A stretch of DNA of 64,000 bases from Anisakis pegreffii (Eukaryota > Nematoda > Chromadorea > Rhabditida > Anisakidae), in the NCBI GenBank assembly GCA_035041965.1, contig JAPYMA010002492.1, positions 79,628-143,627 on the forward strand, written 5' to 3'. A program made the translations under genes and the position numbers. The notes beneath the pieces were generated by a model that saw only the letters and a list, made by a program, of their open reading frames with translations, was not told the origin of the DNA and did no database searches. Shown piece by piece: positions 1 through 12,069 of this stretch (within the stretch, counting starts at the first letter, position 1; each line of letters opens with the position of its first letter).

Positions 1-819
1 AATTCCTCCCTCTCTCACTCATTGCAGAATAACTCCTTCGTCACAAATGAAAATTTTTCAACGTCTCAGAGATCATTTGTTGAACGACATCGTTCTTGTT
101 GCTTCAAAATACCAATATAAAATACAACACGAACTCCAAACCAACCCGCAATAATCTGTTTGGCTGCGTTACGAACAGTTGAAAATTTCGTCAAGTCCAT
201 GAGCACAATGATCAAACGATCTGGAGAGCATCCCAACTGAAACAATTTTCCTAATCCCAAAGAAAATCACCTTGCGATGCGATGAGATGAGAATTGTAAA
301 ATAATTTTTCTCAACAAATCAACGCATTCAAACGAAATAACAAAAATTTTACTCAAGAATATTAATCACGAATACCTTAACAAGTTCAATTTGTGCTGTC
401 TGTGCTTTCTCCTCATTTCGACACAACATATACACCTTTGCGCCTCGCAAGTTCAACTCTCGCACGATCTGCTTGCCAATTCCACAGTCACAACCGGTTA
501 CGGCAGCCACGAAAGTTTTCGCTGAAGCACGTTCCTTGAATTGGGCACCTTTGAAGTAATATCTGAAATTGTTATGAATTTTATCAATAATCCATTTTTG
601 CAATCACTATTTGCTGGTAATCATATGAAATATATCAGATTTCATCTTACATATATATCGAGTAAGCCAATATCATTAAAAACTTTTCCAGTAGTCCTAT
701 CATTACATTTCGACTGAATTTTGAACGGTATCTTCGACTGACCTAAATGCAATTGTGATGGCAACGACTGCGATAATTTTCCAATCAATGAACAACTCCA
801 AAACATCGATTATTTCCAT
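1..819 (-). CDS. Short-chain dehydrogenase/reductase, retinol-dehydrogenase-like (5' part; runs off left edge)
   Basis: Three exons join in phase: 819-743 (ATG at 819), 562-376 and about 236-146; the rest lies outside the window. Exon 1 encodes a hydrophobic N-terminal segment (IIAVVAITIAF), as in membrane-anchored RDH-type SDRs. Exon 2 carries the Rossmann cofactor motif TGCDCGIG (TGxxxGxG) and, after the second strand, LCRNEEKA, whose arginine suggests NADP(H) use. Exon 3 has MDLTKFSTVR, matching the conserved acidic D-L-x-S segment. The active-site NNAG and YxxxK motifs are not in the window. The family oxidises or reduces retinoids, steroids or other lipids at membranes; the substrate cannot be told. 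Splice sites are clear for exons 1 and 2 (TTTAG/GT, TTTCAG); the 3' end of exon 3 is approximate. Confidence 0.82.
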
Positions 820-1865
820 TCTTTCCGGTAGATTCTATTTCACCGTTTACCTGAAAGTACCTCTTATTACATCTCTTATGAAACTCTTCACTTGCGATTA
901 CCATCAGTAAGATAACTTCTATGGCCACATAGTAGCTGTTTCGTCTGTAGATATAAGACCCTTCTGTAGATATAAGTTCTGTATTCCATCTTTAAAGTTC
1001 CGTATTCCATTCGAAACAACTTCAGTGCCGTCAAATTCTTGCGAACACCAAACCAATTACTCAATTCTTATGAGACATGAGGCAACGTCATCCTACAGTA
1101 TCCCGAGCACGCTAGGCTTTTGTCACTTATGTAAAAGACTGTAACGAAGTAAATGATACGAACAACCCATGATTTTGCAATATACCGTACACCTCAGACA
1201 TTCACCATCTCAGAACCCTTTACCTCATACTGTACAATCTATAACATTACTCCTTAATCCCCATCGAATACAAGATAAATGAATAAAAGAAGCGCTCAAA
1301 ACGCAACTTTTTACAATGCAATTACTTTTCCATAAGTTGTCAACAAATCAGAACGATTCCAAAATATTCATTTTATTGCACAAATGTGAACTTTTTCAGA
1401 TGAAAATTAACTAAAAATTCGAGAAGAATGCAAAGTGACATGAAGCATATTCAACAAGTCATCAATAGAATGAAACAATCAATTCAACGAGCGATTCACA
1501 ATTACATCCATCCATCAACTTAAACGATTCAAAGCTTCTTGCAATTATGGCAGAACAGCATATTTATTTGCTCAATAATAACCAAGTCTTATCAAGAGAC
1601 ATCAAGAAAAGGAGAAAATTCTCCTCTACACGACAAACATCACCCTTTGAATATCACAATTGTACGCGTTTACGATTAAATTGCATATTTTGTTGACTAT
1701 ATCATTTAAGATACAATCAACTGTAATTTGGCATAGCGATATGATTCTTTCAATAAAAGAAAACATAACTTAACAATAAATAACACATTTCACAACAGTA
1801 ATTTCTAGTGAAAACTGCTGATACATCTCTCGTTCGCGCTGAAAATCTTCACGAGTTTGATTCCA
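820..1865. other. Gene-free stretch between the SDR gene and the doubtful mini-gene
   Basis: AT-rich sequence without a convincing exon on either strand. It must hold the promoter of the minus-strand dehydrogenase just right of position 819, but I see no clear TATA or other motif. Confidence 0.5.
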
Positions 1866-2650
1866 TCATTTGAGGATCAACTCAATGAGTCTTGTCCTAA
1901 ATGCATTCGCCATCTTCATTCCTTCTTTTCCAGCTCGAGCAACGAGAATAATATCGCAAGTCTCACTGAACATTCTTTTAAAATCTGGGCAAAACAATAC
2001 CAACACCATTGATAATCACAATATAAACCAATAAAAAAATTTCAAATACCCTTGCATAATACCAAAAAAGAACAACAATAAAATTTCACCCATCACCATG
2101 AATGTTCTAATCATGAAAACAATTCATAATAAATGATCAAATCGTCACTGATTGCAACATAATCTCGCGGCACTTTTTAAACGTTCTCGCCACCAGCATA
2201 CCATATTAAAAAATTTTCAACAACATATAATAATTAATATGGAAGAGAATTGCATATAACATTAATAATATGGAAAGAGAAACAATTCATGATAGAGAAA
2301 TAATGTGAAAAAAGATACAATTAATAAGAAAATTAATGAAAAGGGGAAAAAATTACTATGAAAACTGAAGTTAAATTCACAAATACCGAAATGCATTATC
2401 AAAATACAACAGGTCTCATGCAAGCACCTCAATGGAAGCCCACTGAACCAGATCCTTACTACTTTAAAACAAGCTGAATCAAGTTTTCTCAAATTTCGAA
2501 TTCATCACTCAAAATTCTCCACTAAAGCAGTGAACCAACCACCTTGGAAACAAACCTTACAAAAATCAATTCAATGATATAAAACAACAAATACTTACCC
2601 CCTCCCTCCCACCCCCCACCCTTCATGAGAGGCTCATTTCTGTGCATGTT
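1866..2650 (-). CDS. Doubtful mini-gene: one glycine-rich exon and one terminal exon
   Basis: Two segments look like exons. The first, 2650-2599, sits between a TTTAG acceptor and a textbook GTAAGT donor, starts with ATG at 2647 and reads MHRNEPLMKGGGWEGG. The second, 1974-1866, follows an AAAAG acceptor and reads on as an open frame with a charged, helical composition (SETCDIILVARAGKEG, then MKMANAFRTRLIELILK) to a TGA at 1868. I could not find intermediate exons that link them in phase; a short patch near 2,180-2,150 is a weak candidate. The product is not recognised. The alternative is that one or both are chance, or belong to the 3' UTR of the upstream galactosaminyltransferase gene. Confidence 0.25.
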
Positions 2651-3124
2651 CTAAATACAACAAAATACAATGAGAATAAAATATGAATAAATGAATGACT
2701 GTTTAGATAATTCTGAATAAATGTACGATTAAGACGATCTCGGATGACCGAAGTTGAGGTATTCTACTAATAAACGCAACTGCTGATTCATAGGCGCATA
2801 AAATATTGCGCATTCAATATAATTGTGATTGTTTGTTTCGATTCGATTCTCGACAATTCAAGATCATCAACCATCATCATCATCACATGCATCACTGGCT
2901 GATCGAGTAATAATCCAGATTAGATGATCTGAGTCTGAAATGAAGACATCTTGCGCTAAGTTCCCATAACAATTTCGACTCAGCTCGGAAACATTTCTGC
3001 TTTTCGATAAAGAAATTACACGAATTTCAACTCAAATAATCAAAACTATTCAGAAATGAACCAAATTCAAAAACTAAAAAACCCGAACAACAAATATGAA
3101 ACGTACAAAATGAAGAGAAGTTGA

Positions 3125-6100
3125 TCAATCAACGTATATTTCACGCCATTTCCACTTTTGCAAAGCATCCGCCTCATTACACTTTTTCAACAACAGTGCA
3201 CTACTTGAGGCCGACTCGTCGGCCGTCAGGCACTGACCGGCTGAGACGTATTTGATTTGTTGAGTGGCCTAAAATCCACAACAAACATATCGACATCAAG
3301 CTGCCAACAAAAGCATCAACTTATCAGCATTTCGAAGAGATCTTCATAAATTTATAATCTACAAATTCCGGCAAACTCATCTTCATTCAGCCACTTTTTG
3401 AAAAATTTTCAAATTCACTATTTACTTCTGATCAATTCCTCATTTCTTCAAAAATACTCCCAACCAACAACTTCACCAAACTATTTTCAACATGATTCAA
3501 CTTAAACTTAAAATTCATCTTCGCACTTAATCTATCAAATTCTTCACAAAACTGAGATGACAATGAACGTCCAATCCACTTCAAAAAACCCAACGCAACA
3601 AAATATTACGAAAACACTACTGCAATCAATGTATCATCACAAAGTCATTCAAGAAACAAACACTATGAAGTGAGAGTGAGCTTCACATCTCAATTCATAA
3701 CATACACCATCTAATTCTATCAATAACGATAAAAAATCATTTCAATGACATAAACAAAACACTTATTCGTAAATTCTATTTCATATCAAAACAAGTGTGC
3801 GGAGCGCCACTAAGACCCAATAGCTGAGTGTGCTAATGAGTAGCTGCGTTTGGCTTACGTCCGCTTATTATTCCATGTCTGCGTTCAGCTCTATATTGCA
3901 TTGATTCAGAAGTGCGCAATGAACGTTCGAGGTCTCCTTATGAGCACGCACCGAACTCACTGAACGCATCCGAACAACAAGAACCCATCGACGGATTAAA
4001 TTCTGATTAAACGCCGAAGCGTGCACTCTTTTAGTAAAAGACTTCGTACAGCAGTACGACAGCTTAGGCTTAGCTAGGTGATAAATAAATCATCACCTAA
4101 CATCCGCCGGACCAATAGCAGTAACATGGTTACAGAGTAGTAGTTACTGATTGCAAACTGCGAGTTTTACACTACTCTGTCAGTTACTTGCGAAAAGAAA
4201 AAGAAACAAATACGAGAGAATCTAGAAGGAATGTCTTCGATGGTCTCAACCTCAACAACTTCACTCCAATAAAAATCACCTCATCATATGTGAACGGTCC
4301 ATCGACTGTACCCTTCTTACAATGATTCGTCTGCAGTTGGTGACCTTTTGGTGTTATGCACCATTCACCTTGAGCCATTTGACCCTTTTTATTCAGTCGT
4401 ATCAACTGAAACTAAATATTTTTGCACATATGAAGTCAATGAGAAACATTAAAACGCTATTCAACAATCCACTACAGATCTTCTCACATCAAGCCGAATT
4501 CACAGAAAATCTTTTCCTCATTGCTTATAAAATATTCTCAAATAATGTACCGAATAAACCCAAATAAAACGGTAAACATCAGCAAAATGTACTGATAATA
4601 TTTTAATTGGGATAAGGCGACACCATGATCAACTCCAGTAAGATTGATCAAATTACTCCAGTTAAGGCGAAAGCTCGACGAATCACAATGTTCAATACCT
4701 GATTGCCTCCATAGCCATGACAAGGTGTTGCTCCGACAATGCCTGGTATCGGCCGTCCCATTGTATCAATGCATTTACCTAAAAACAAAAACGAATTTCA
4801 TATCACGTACACGAAATGATCCATTCCATATCAGAAACTATTTGTAAAAACACTGACGATGAGGAGAATGATTTCGCATCGAAAACGATCAATTCAAAAC
4901 ACTCACTCGAATGTAAGTTCTTCGCCTCACCCCAAACCTGATTCTCCGGTAGAAGTGGATATGAATAAAGTACATCGTAGGCAATTTTATCCATATACCT
5001 GAAGATAAAACATCAGGGTGATGACGTTAAATACTATATTATTCTACACAGCAATAGGCAACAGATCACAAAATCGTCCATTTCAGGGAGAATACCCGAA
5101 ATAAACGAACCATTTGAACGGTTTGCACTGCAATCGCTGTCTAAGTTCCAACTGTTTGCTGATGTCACCTGGCTGGCGATGCTTTGCTGATGGTTCACGT
5201 ATATAATAGTATTTGTCGTAATCATCCATCCATGTTTTAATTACACGAACCATATTCTAAAACACAAATTGTATTCTCGTCTGTGAAATCCCATGTAGTT
5301 GATCAAATTTAATCAGATTCTATCATTCAAAAACTACCTCTAAACAATGATTTGTACATGGAACCTTTAAAAAACACCATCGAATATCACAAATCGAAAC
5401 AAAAACATGCGAACAGAACTAAAAAATCGCAAACTACTGTGAAAACTTACAGTAGAAATGACCGGTTTTCCACTTAGTTTACCAAAACCGTATGGCATAT
5501 GTGAACGATAAACGTGACCAACATGAGAGCACGGCACAAACAGAATGCCACCACCACATTGCCAGATCTTAACAGAAAACAATCTATTAAAAATTCCATA
5601 AGTAATAATCTTATAAACGTTTTCCTTTTTGCGCGAAAACAACACCATTCTAAACTTAAAATTAAAACGAAAACAAAATCAAAATGAAAAAGTGAAACTT
5701 AAAAATAAATCAATTATATATGTCACTAAAAAGTAGCATTCCAAATCCCTGAATCAAGAAGAAAACATACCTTAAAAGAGAGTTCATATTGTTCACCACC
5801 CCAAATTTGCAGACCTGCGTCGTAATAACCTAGCTCTTCGAACCATTTCTTACTAATAGCGAACAAACCTCCGGCATGTGTCGGTGATCTGCAATTGGTT
5901 AGTTACTAACTGATTATTCACACCATCGCCTCAGTGGTCCAACATCACATCCTCATCAGAACGAATGAGACAGATAAGAAAAAATTCCATCGCAAATGAG
6001 GATCAATTACAATAAAAAATTTCAAAAACTCACCTGAATGGTTCACTGTTGTATTTACGACGTTGTGCTTCCTCTTTCGTTATTTCTGTTTCCTTATAAA

Positions 6101-9100
6101 GAAGACCCCATTCGAAATATGCCTCTATAACCATTTCAGTTCGATTAAGCATCAATAAAATTAATCTCATTTACCTTCATAACACCGACTTGGAAGAAAT
6201 ATTCAAAATTGCCAAATTCTTATCATAAAACATACAACATGACGAGTGAGAACCAAGTGAATCTCTTCATCAATACTTTCAATTTGCCCGTTTGAAACTA
6301 ACAAAATCATTGTAACCACAAATTCACTTGAACAGAATCATGAACAATTTCCATACTCATCATAAAATTGCTTTATCTTACCAACCTGAAATGCACATCG
6401 GCAGCACCGTAAACACGTCTGTACTCCCATGTATTCATATCGATTCCATCAATTACTGGCACGGTCATTACTTTCCTAAATAAGAAAAAAATTTCAGAAA
6501 AATATCCATTCGCTTCACAATTCTTAAAAACTTCGCCATCAACCAAATTAACTCATAGCTGTGAACAATACTGCCTCTAATGCAGAATACATATTCCACC
6601 TTTATTTCAACTTTCAATCAATCCCAAATCATCTTTCTTCATGAAGTAATCATTAAAAATCTTTATCCAAACAAATTACAATCCTCAATAAACTGATACC
6701 GTTCTATTACCAATGGAACATATCTTGTATAGACCACAGAACACTATCTAAAACTAACCGATTATGCTTGATCGGAGCCAATAACGGAGGTAACCAATTG
6801 ACATTTACTTCGCAATGCGCATCCAGAAAGATGACCACATCACCCCGCGCATGCTGTGCACCAATTGTACGTGTTCGAATCAGTCCCTCTCGCTCTTCAT
6901 TTCTCAACAACTTCACTTTACCTTTGAACTGCTTTACATAGTCATCGAGACGTCCTTTCAAATGTTCTGAAAACAAGCGAAACGCATAAATAAATTTCAC
7001 CATAAATAATTTGAAAAACTCATGGACAAAATAGGATGTGAGGAAATCATAATGTATCTTTAATCAGACAATTCGCGAATTGGGATAACTTCTGTGAAAA
7101 ACGATAAAGAGAATCGAACAAAAACTACACCGGCTGACCTTTATCACTGAAGTCATCCACCAAAATGATCTCTTCTATAAGATCCGGCGGTGATCTAAGC
7201 AATACCGAATGTACAGTACGCAACAGAGGACTCCATCCTTCGTTGTGGAATGCAATCACAACACTGGCCGTCGGCAAGTTTTCTGGGTAATGCCAATATT
7301 TACATCTGAAAACTATCTGTCTGTTCCGGTAATCTTATGGAAAGACAATAATCCGCATTCAAATCAAATACTAATGCTGATCTTCCTGATAACATCGAAG
7401 ATCTCTTTGTGACCAGCGCTGATTCAGTTATCAATGAAAACAATAAGTGACAAATGGCTCGCTCAAAATAACATCACAGTGATGACGTACGTAAGGCTTT
7501 GTGGAACAATTGATACGTAATCTGATCGTGAGTGATCACCCAAATAATCAAAAGATTTTCGATTTAACCGATTAAAATTAACAAATCAAAAACACACTCG
7601 TCCATCCGAACATCCGGTACACTTCGATTCATTGAGATCATATCCGAGACAATTGTATTGAAACCGAATTCACTTACCGCACCTCTCACTTCCGGTTTAT
7701 TCATGTCCACATGAACTGGTTCACCCATCTCACCTTAATTATCATCCATAATTTTATATTGTCCAACCTAAATTTCCATCTTTTGCTGATGAATTTTGGT
7801 TCTAATGTTCAGTTGAATTTCAAAGAGTTAAGTCGAAATCATTTAAAATTTCGACAAAATTTTTCGTATCAGATGAACCTATCAAACTATCGCATAACTT
7901 CCAGAATCCTAGGCGAAACCATCAGCAACAAACCATGTTGTCCGGGTTTAGGTTGTGCCTCTTTCGGCTCGAAATTGCCCAAAACGCCTTCTTTGAAAAC
8001 TGTTTCAGGATCTGCGTCACCAGGTAACACATCGTCTTCGTCGTAGTTCACGTTACCGACCAGGCGTTCTTTTTCAACTTCAACTCGATCGCTGCAATAT
8101 TTCAAAACCCTAACAAATTGCAACTAATCTATCATAAATCCTCTTTGCTCGTCACCGAAAATATATTTATAACAAATCCATATGATCATTTCATATTCCT
8201 TCCCAAAAATTCTGACCAAATTTATCGTTATGTTCAGTTTCATTTCGAAACTAAATATATTGTCTGGCAAGCAAAAACCACTGGAAACGAAAACGATCCT
8301 AGGAGAATAACAACGAAAAAGGAACGGGAGCGGGAGCAAAAGCGAATAAATTCTAAATGATACCCTCGCCCAAAGACATGTTCATGCATATTTCGTCCAT
8401 GTTCCGCATGTTCAGCACGTCGTTCCTACAATATCACACAGACTGAACATTCACATAAAACTCAATCGATCAACTGATCTTGTCATCATCAGCTACATAT
8501 AATGACAACATTATTACAACAACAATAACTTCATTGTTTATCAATGAATTTAAATGGGACTCATTCAATAAGAACCTTGAAAATTCAGTGTAAGATACAT
8601 TCAAACGAAGTGAATTGTTCTTTTCTCCATTGGTAGGGAACATTCAAATAAAAATTCATATGAAACGAAGAAAATGATAAGAGAACACTTGAATAATGAT
8701 GAACCTGTGGTGAGTCATGAACATAGGCCACACTGAACACAAATATGAACAGACAAACTGCAAACAGGGTGAACGTGACCGACCTGAACTGATAAAAACA
8801 TAAATGCACTGAATGGCAATGCTCGAAAACACTGAATACAGCACTCAGAACTCAAAATATTTGCGCCCACTGAATAGATTTCTTTCAGAATTTTCATATT
8901 CTTTGCTTTTTTGATCAATTCTGCAATTAAATTCTGTGGAAATCTAGCCAAATTTCTCCCCTTTTGAAATGAGTTGAGAGAATAAATTTCAGAAGAACAA
9001 ATTCAAGAAGAAAAAAATTTAAACACCAAAGAAAACACTCTTCGCATCCACTGATTCTTCAGTTTTTAGCCAAATGTTCAAATATGAAAAATCCACAAAA

Positions 9101-9247
9101 ATGCCAAAAAATGATTCGAAATTCGAAAGATATGCGGAACCTTTTCCTCAGAAGTCGTCTCAACTCGAACCATCTTCGTTTCAGTGACATATTCAGTTCC
9201 GTACGAGGTTTTTTTGCATCTGACGGTCGTCTCTGAACGGTGAACAT
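3125..9247 (-). CDS. gly-7: Polypeptide N-acetylgalactosaminyltransferase 7 (GALNT7/GLY-7), 16 exons
   Basis: Starts mucin-type O-glycosylation follow-up: transfers GalNAc from UDP-GalNAc to (glyco)peptides in the Golgi. Exons: 9247-9141, 8783-8705, 8425-8364, 8091-7934, 7733-7598, 7305-7139, 6966-6759, 6475-6382, 6122-6034, 5888-5771, 5567-5451, 5256-5111, 4998-4907, 4778-4699, 4405-4280, 3268-3125; all phases agree. Length is 640 aa, or 621 if the ATG at 9190 is used (human enzyme 657). Exon 2 encodes a type II signal anchor ([13 protein letters not shown]). The stem has [13 protein letters not shown], a GALNT7 signature. The GT-A domain shows FHNEGW, the metal-binding DAH (FLDAHCEV), IWGGE and [14 protein letters not shown]. 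The C-terminal ricin-B lectin domain ends [12 protein letters not shown]. The subfamily call rests on the stem motif and WFDELI-like spacing; other GALNT members fit less well. Exon 2's 5' donor (AAAAG/GTTCCG) is unusual. Confidence 0.93.
3269..4279 (-). other. Last intron of gly-7 with a hairpin-rich, less AT-rich block
   Basis: This 1 kb intron is by far the longest in the gene. Its upstream part (about 3,790-4,190) is richer in GC and contains several inverted repeats: TAGGTGAT at 4075-4082 against ATCACCTA at 4092-4099, ACAGAGTAGT at 4132-4141 against ACTACTCTGT at 4171-4180, and CTTTTAGTAAAAG near 4029. No coding frame was found. It could be a decayed mobile element or hold a structured RNA. 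Confidence 0.4.
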
Positions 9248-10183
9248 CGAACCCAAACGATGCCTATTTCTTGGAAGCTATCGGACAATACACAGTTTGA
9301 TGTGCTTCCGCTTCCGAATGACAATACCAAGGCAAAACCGTTCAGCACATCAACCGAATACGAATCGTTTTGACCAAATGACTCGTCAGAAATTTCGGAC
9401 CCAGCGAAGAGTATAACCTAAAATTTTTTTGGGTTTATTCAAGTAAATATTCCATCATTACAAATCACATCGAATACAATAGCGAAATCACGAGCACTCG
9501 AAAAACGAAACGTTTACAGAATGAAACATAATGAAACTAATTCAATTAAAAACCAACAATCATTTTTCCATTGTTGGTCTTTAACTGAATTAATTTCATT
9601 GATATAATACTTGAATAATATAACACTTGCCGAAATAATACAACATTTGAATAAATGAATGAAAAGTAGACGAACGAAACGTGTGGAAAAGATCCGAAAG
9701 TAGCAAAAACAGAGCATAAGAAATTTTCAGCTGCTTTCCACATTTCATATTCTCATATAACATCTGCGGAATTTTAAAATAAAACTGATGTAAAACGAAC
9801 ACATGAACAGTTTTCCTTACGGTACCTAACATAGTGACTTCTATGTCGTCCACTCAACTTAAAAACTTGATCAGGTTTCTAATGATATTAAAGCAATTCA
9901 ATAATTTCATCCATAAAAAGCAGCTGTCCAATGAAAATGGAACAATCACCGGATAGAATATTGAATTTTCCTCACAAATGATTTCAAATGAAGTGATCGT
10001 GAATGAATTTGATTTCACGGTGCTTTTTGCAAATCAATTCTTTTGCTAGGTTTTCTATCGAATAAGTCAATAGAGAAGAAAATGTTGAAAGAAATCTTCT
10101 GACCAATATTCGATACAAGAAAATCAAACGAGTTCTACTAAAGAGATATAGAAATTTCTCCTCGATACATCATTTGTCATCAC
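9248..10183. other. Intergenic stretch upstream of gly-7
   Basis: Should contain the gly-7 promoter and 5' UTR. The first 150 bases are less AT-rich; a 37-codon plus-strand frame opens there (ATG at about 9260) but has no recognised product and is most likely antisense to the 5' UTR. The rest (9.42-10.18 kb) is AT-rich with nothing recognisable. Confidence 0.5.
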
Positions 10184-10462
10184 TCAATATTTGACATGAT
10201 CAAATAAATCACCAAAATCATTGTAAAAATCCGTATGAATGAGTTTTTCGTGATTCGACGATTCCGTCAGTGCTGCCGTAACATCCAAATCCATTGGATC
10301 CGCAGAAGAGCAGCCTGCAACCCCAGGAGAAGTTCCGTTCGGTGGTCGTTCCGTATGGCCATCGGCTAGAGACACTTGAGCGGCCGCATTCATATTACTC
10401 GAGACTGCATTAGATGTCGACGAGGATGTGGTGGCAAACGTGGAATTCTGTGTACCGGGCAT
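10184..10462 (-). CDS. COPS9: Protein with COP9-signalosome subunit 9 (CSNAP/COPS9) C-terminus
   Basis: From the ATG at 10462 the frame gives 92 aa. Residues 1-60 are low-complexity (Ser/Thr/Asn/Ala-rich, then HTERPPNGTSPG); the tail EKLIHTDFYNDFGDLFD closely resembles the human COPS9 tail, the acidic F-x-x-D-F-x-D-L-F-D element that docks this smallest subunit onto the COP9 signalosome, a cullin deneddylase complex. Human COPS9 is 57 aa, so the N-terminal part is extra. The frame is also open upstream of the ATG, and a further open segment (10,680-10,570, reading KLELVKISRRITAEK) could be a 5' exon joined across a 61 bp GTTGG...CAAG intron; then the protein would be longer still and the true start unknown. 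The next minus-strand gene, gly-7, begins 0.94 kb downstream, too far for a typical nematode operon. Confidence 0.6.
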   Translation of the reverse strand: MPGTQNSTFATTSSSTSNAVSSNMNAAAQVSLADGHTERPPNGTSPGVAGCSSADPMDLDVTAALTESSNHEKLIHTDFYNDFGDLFDHVKY

Positions 10463-10670
10463 TGTAACTCTTAATAAGTTACTCAATTGCTTGACGAAAT
10501 ATTGCGGAATCGAAGACAGAATTTACAAATTCTTTACACACAATACCAACCGGCAATCCAGTAACACCTTCTTCAATAGATGGGATGGCAGATTTTTCGG
10601 CAGTTATTCTCCGTGAAATCTTGACAAGCTCGAGTTTATTTCGTTCTCGAGAATCAGATGTGCAGCTATT

Positions 10671-10685
10671 GATTTATATATGATG
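10671..10685 (-). promoter_or_regulatory. TATA-like box upstream of the COPS9-like gene
   Basis: The minus strand reads CATCATATATAAATC here, a good TATA match, about 210 bp upstream of the ATG and just upstream of the possible 5' exon. Position fits a core promoter; nothing else confirms it. Confidence 0.3.
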
Positions 10686-10689
10686 CCAC

Positions 10690-12069
10690 GTTGCGGTGGA
10701 CGATTGACTGAACTTTGCTAGATTGATAGTTGATAATCCAATCGATTGTTATTCGATTCAGTGACCAGCTTTCACTAAAGATAAACCTAGAACATCATAA
10801 CTTTGAAAACAGCATGAAAAAGAGAGCATTTTGGAAAGTTTTTCGTTTCATATGCATTGAATTTATTAAAAAGTACTGGATTTAACTGGAAGAAAGAAAA
10901 CATTCACAAATTCTGAGTCGACTGCAAGTTTCGTGCATAAGTAAAGGAAAAGTTGATGTGGAGATAGAATTTTTCGTTGAAGAAAACGTACAAATACAAG
11001 GGAAATACAAAGAAGATGAGCTGTTGTACGCTAAAGCACTTGGTGACCCAATTCAAACGAATAATGTTCGTCTTAAGAAAGTTCACACGCAATCGCTCGC
11101 AAAAGTAATCATATGAAGGAGTGGTTCACAATAGTAAGCACATAATTATAGAGAACGTATGAAAAGGAAAAATACGGCTAAAGAAAGATTACGCATAAGA
11201 TTCGCCAATAAGATTTGATTGAATGCAAAATTGAAAATTCTTTTAATTCTTTTGAAAAAGTGGAGCTTTCATATAGTCAAAGTGATCGTGAATGAATGTT
11301 TGAATGGCAAAATTTAGATGAAAATTGAGCCTTTTTAAGGAATCCACGTAGAATTTTGTGAAACGTCATCAAACAGTTGGAATTATACACAGAAACTGTA
11401 TTGGTAGTTGTCAACGTGCAGGCATTATTAACAAAAAATACATACATATTCATGAGCACATCATCATTCATATAGCAATGTCAACATTTATTAACGCATG
11501 CGTGACATTGCACTTCAAATTTAGAAATAATTTAGTGAAAACGATAGAGTCGGAACATGATTGATGTTTTGATGGGTGATGATTTTATTTTTATTGACAG
11601 GACTTGACGGTTTTGTTAATCGGATTAAAAAAGTTTCGGTATTAACATAAGTTTGTGATTTTATCAAAGCTCCATTCTGAACTCGTACCAGGCACCAGGT
11701 AGTTGTGTATTTGCATTTGCAGTTTCTTCATTCAGTCAATGGTCCTGACAATTGGAAATGACATGAAAGGATAAAGATTGTGTGATTGTTCAATGCACAT
11801 AAGAATTTTGCATGAAACGTTTTATTGGAAAGCATCAAGTGATTGACAAATGTCTTATGTTTACAACATGAACAGTATATTCTCCAAGAATACAAAGTCA
11901 AACCGGGAAATAGTATATGCATAAATTCATGAACATTTCCTATTTCAATCATTACAATTGCATTGTCCATTTGAAGTGTTTATTTTTGTTGATTCAAACG
12001 TTACCGATACAATCGGATTCAATTTAATGGTAATATACAAAAACAATAAGTGACAAATTCGGATGATGT
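10690..12069. other. Intergenic stretch between PSME4 and the COPS9-like gene
   Basis: AT-rich, no convincing exon on either strand. The left side should carry COPS9-gene upstream sequence and the right side the PSME4 3' UTR. Confidence 0.5.
11979..11984 (-). terminator. Poly(A) signal of PSME4
   Basis: AATAAA on the minus strand, 86 nt past the PSME4 stop codon (TAG at 12072-12070); distance and sequence fit a cleavage/polyadenylation signal. Confidence 0.55.

Noticed and set aside
9260..9373. Plus-strand frame MPISWKLSDNTQFDVLPLPN... upstream of gly-7 as a short divergent gene.
   Set aside because: Only 37 codons, no splice signals or recognised product, and it overlaps the expected gly-7 5' UTR.
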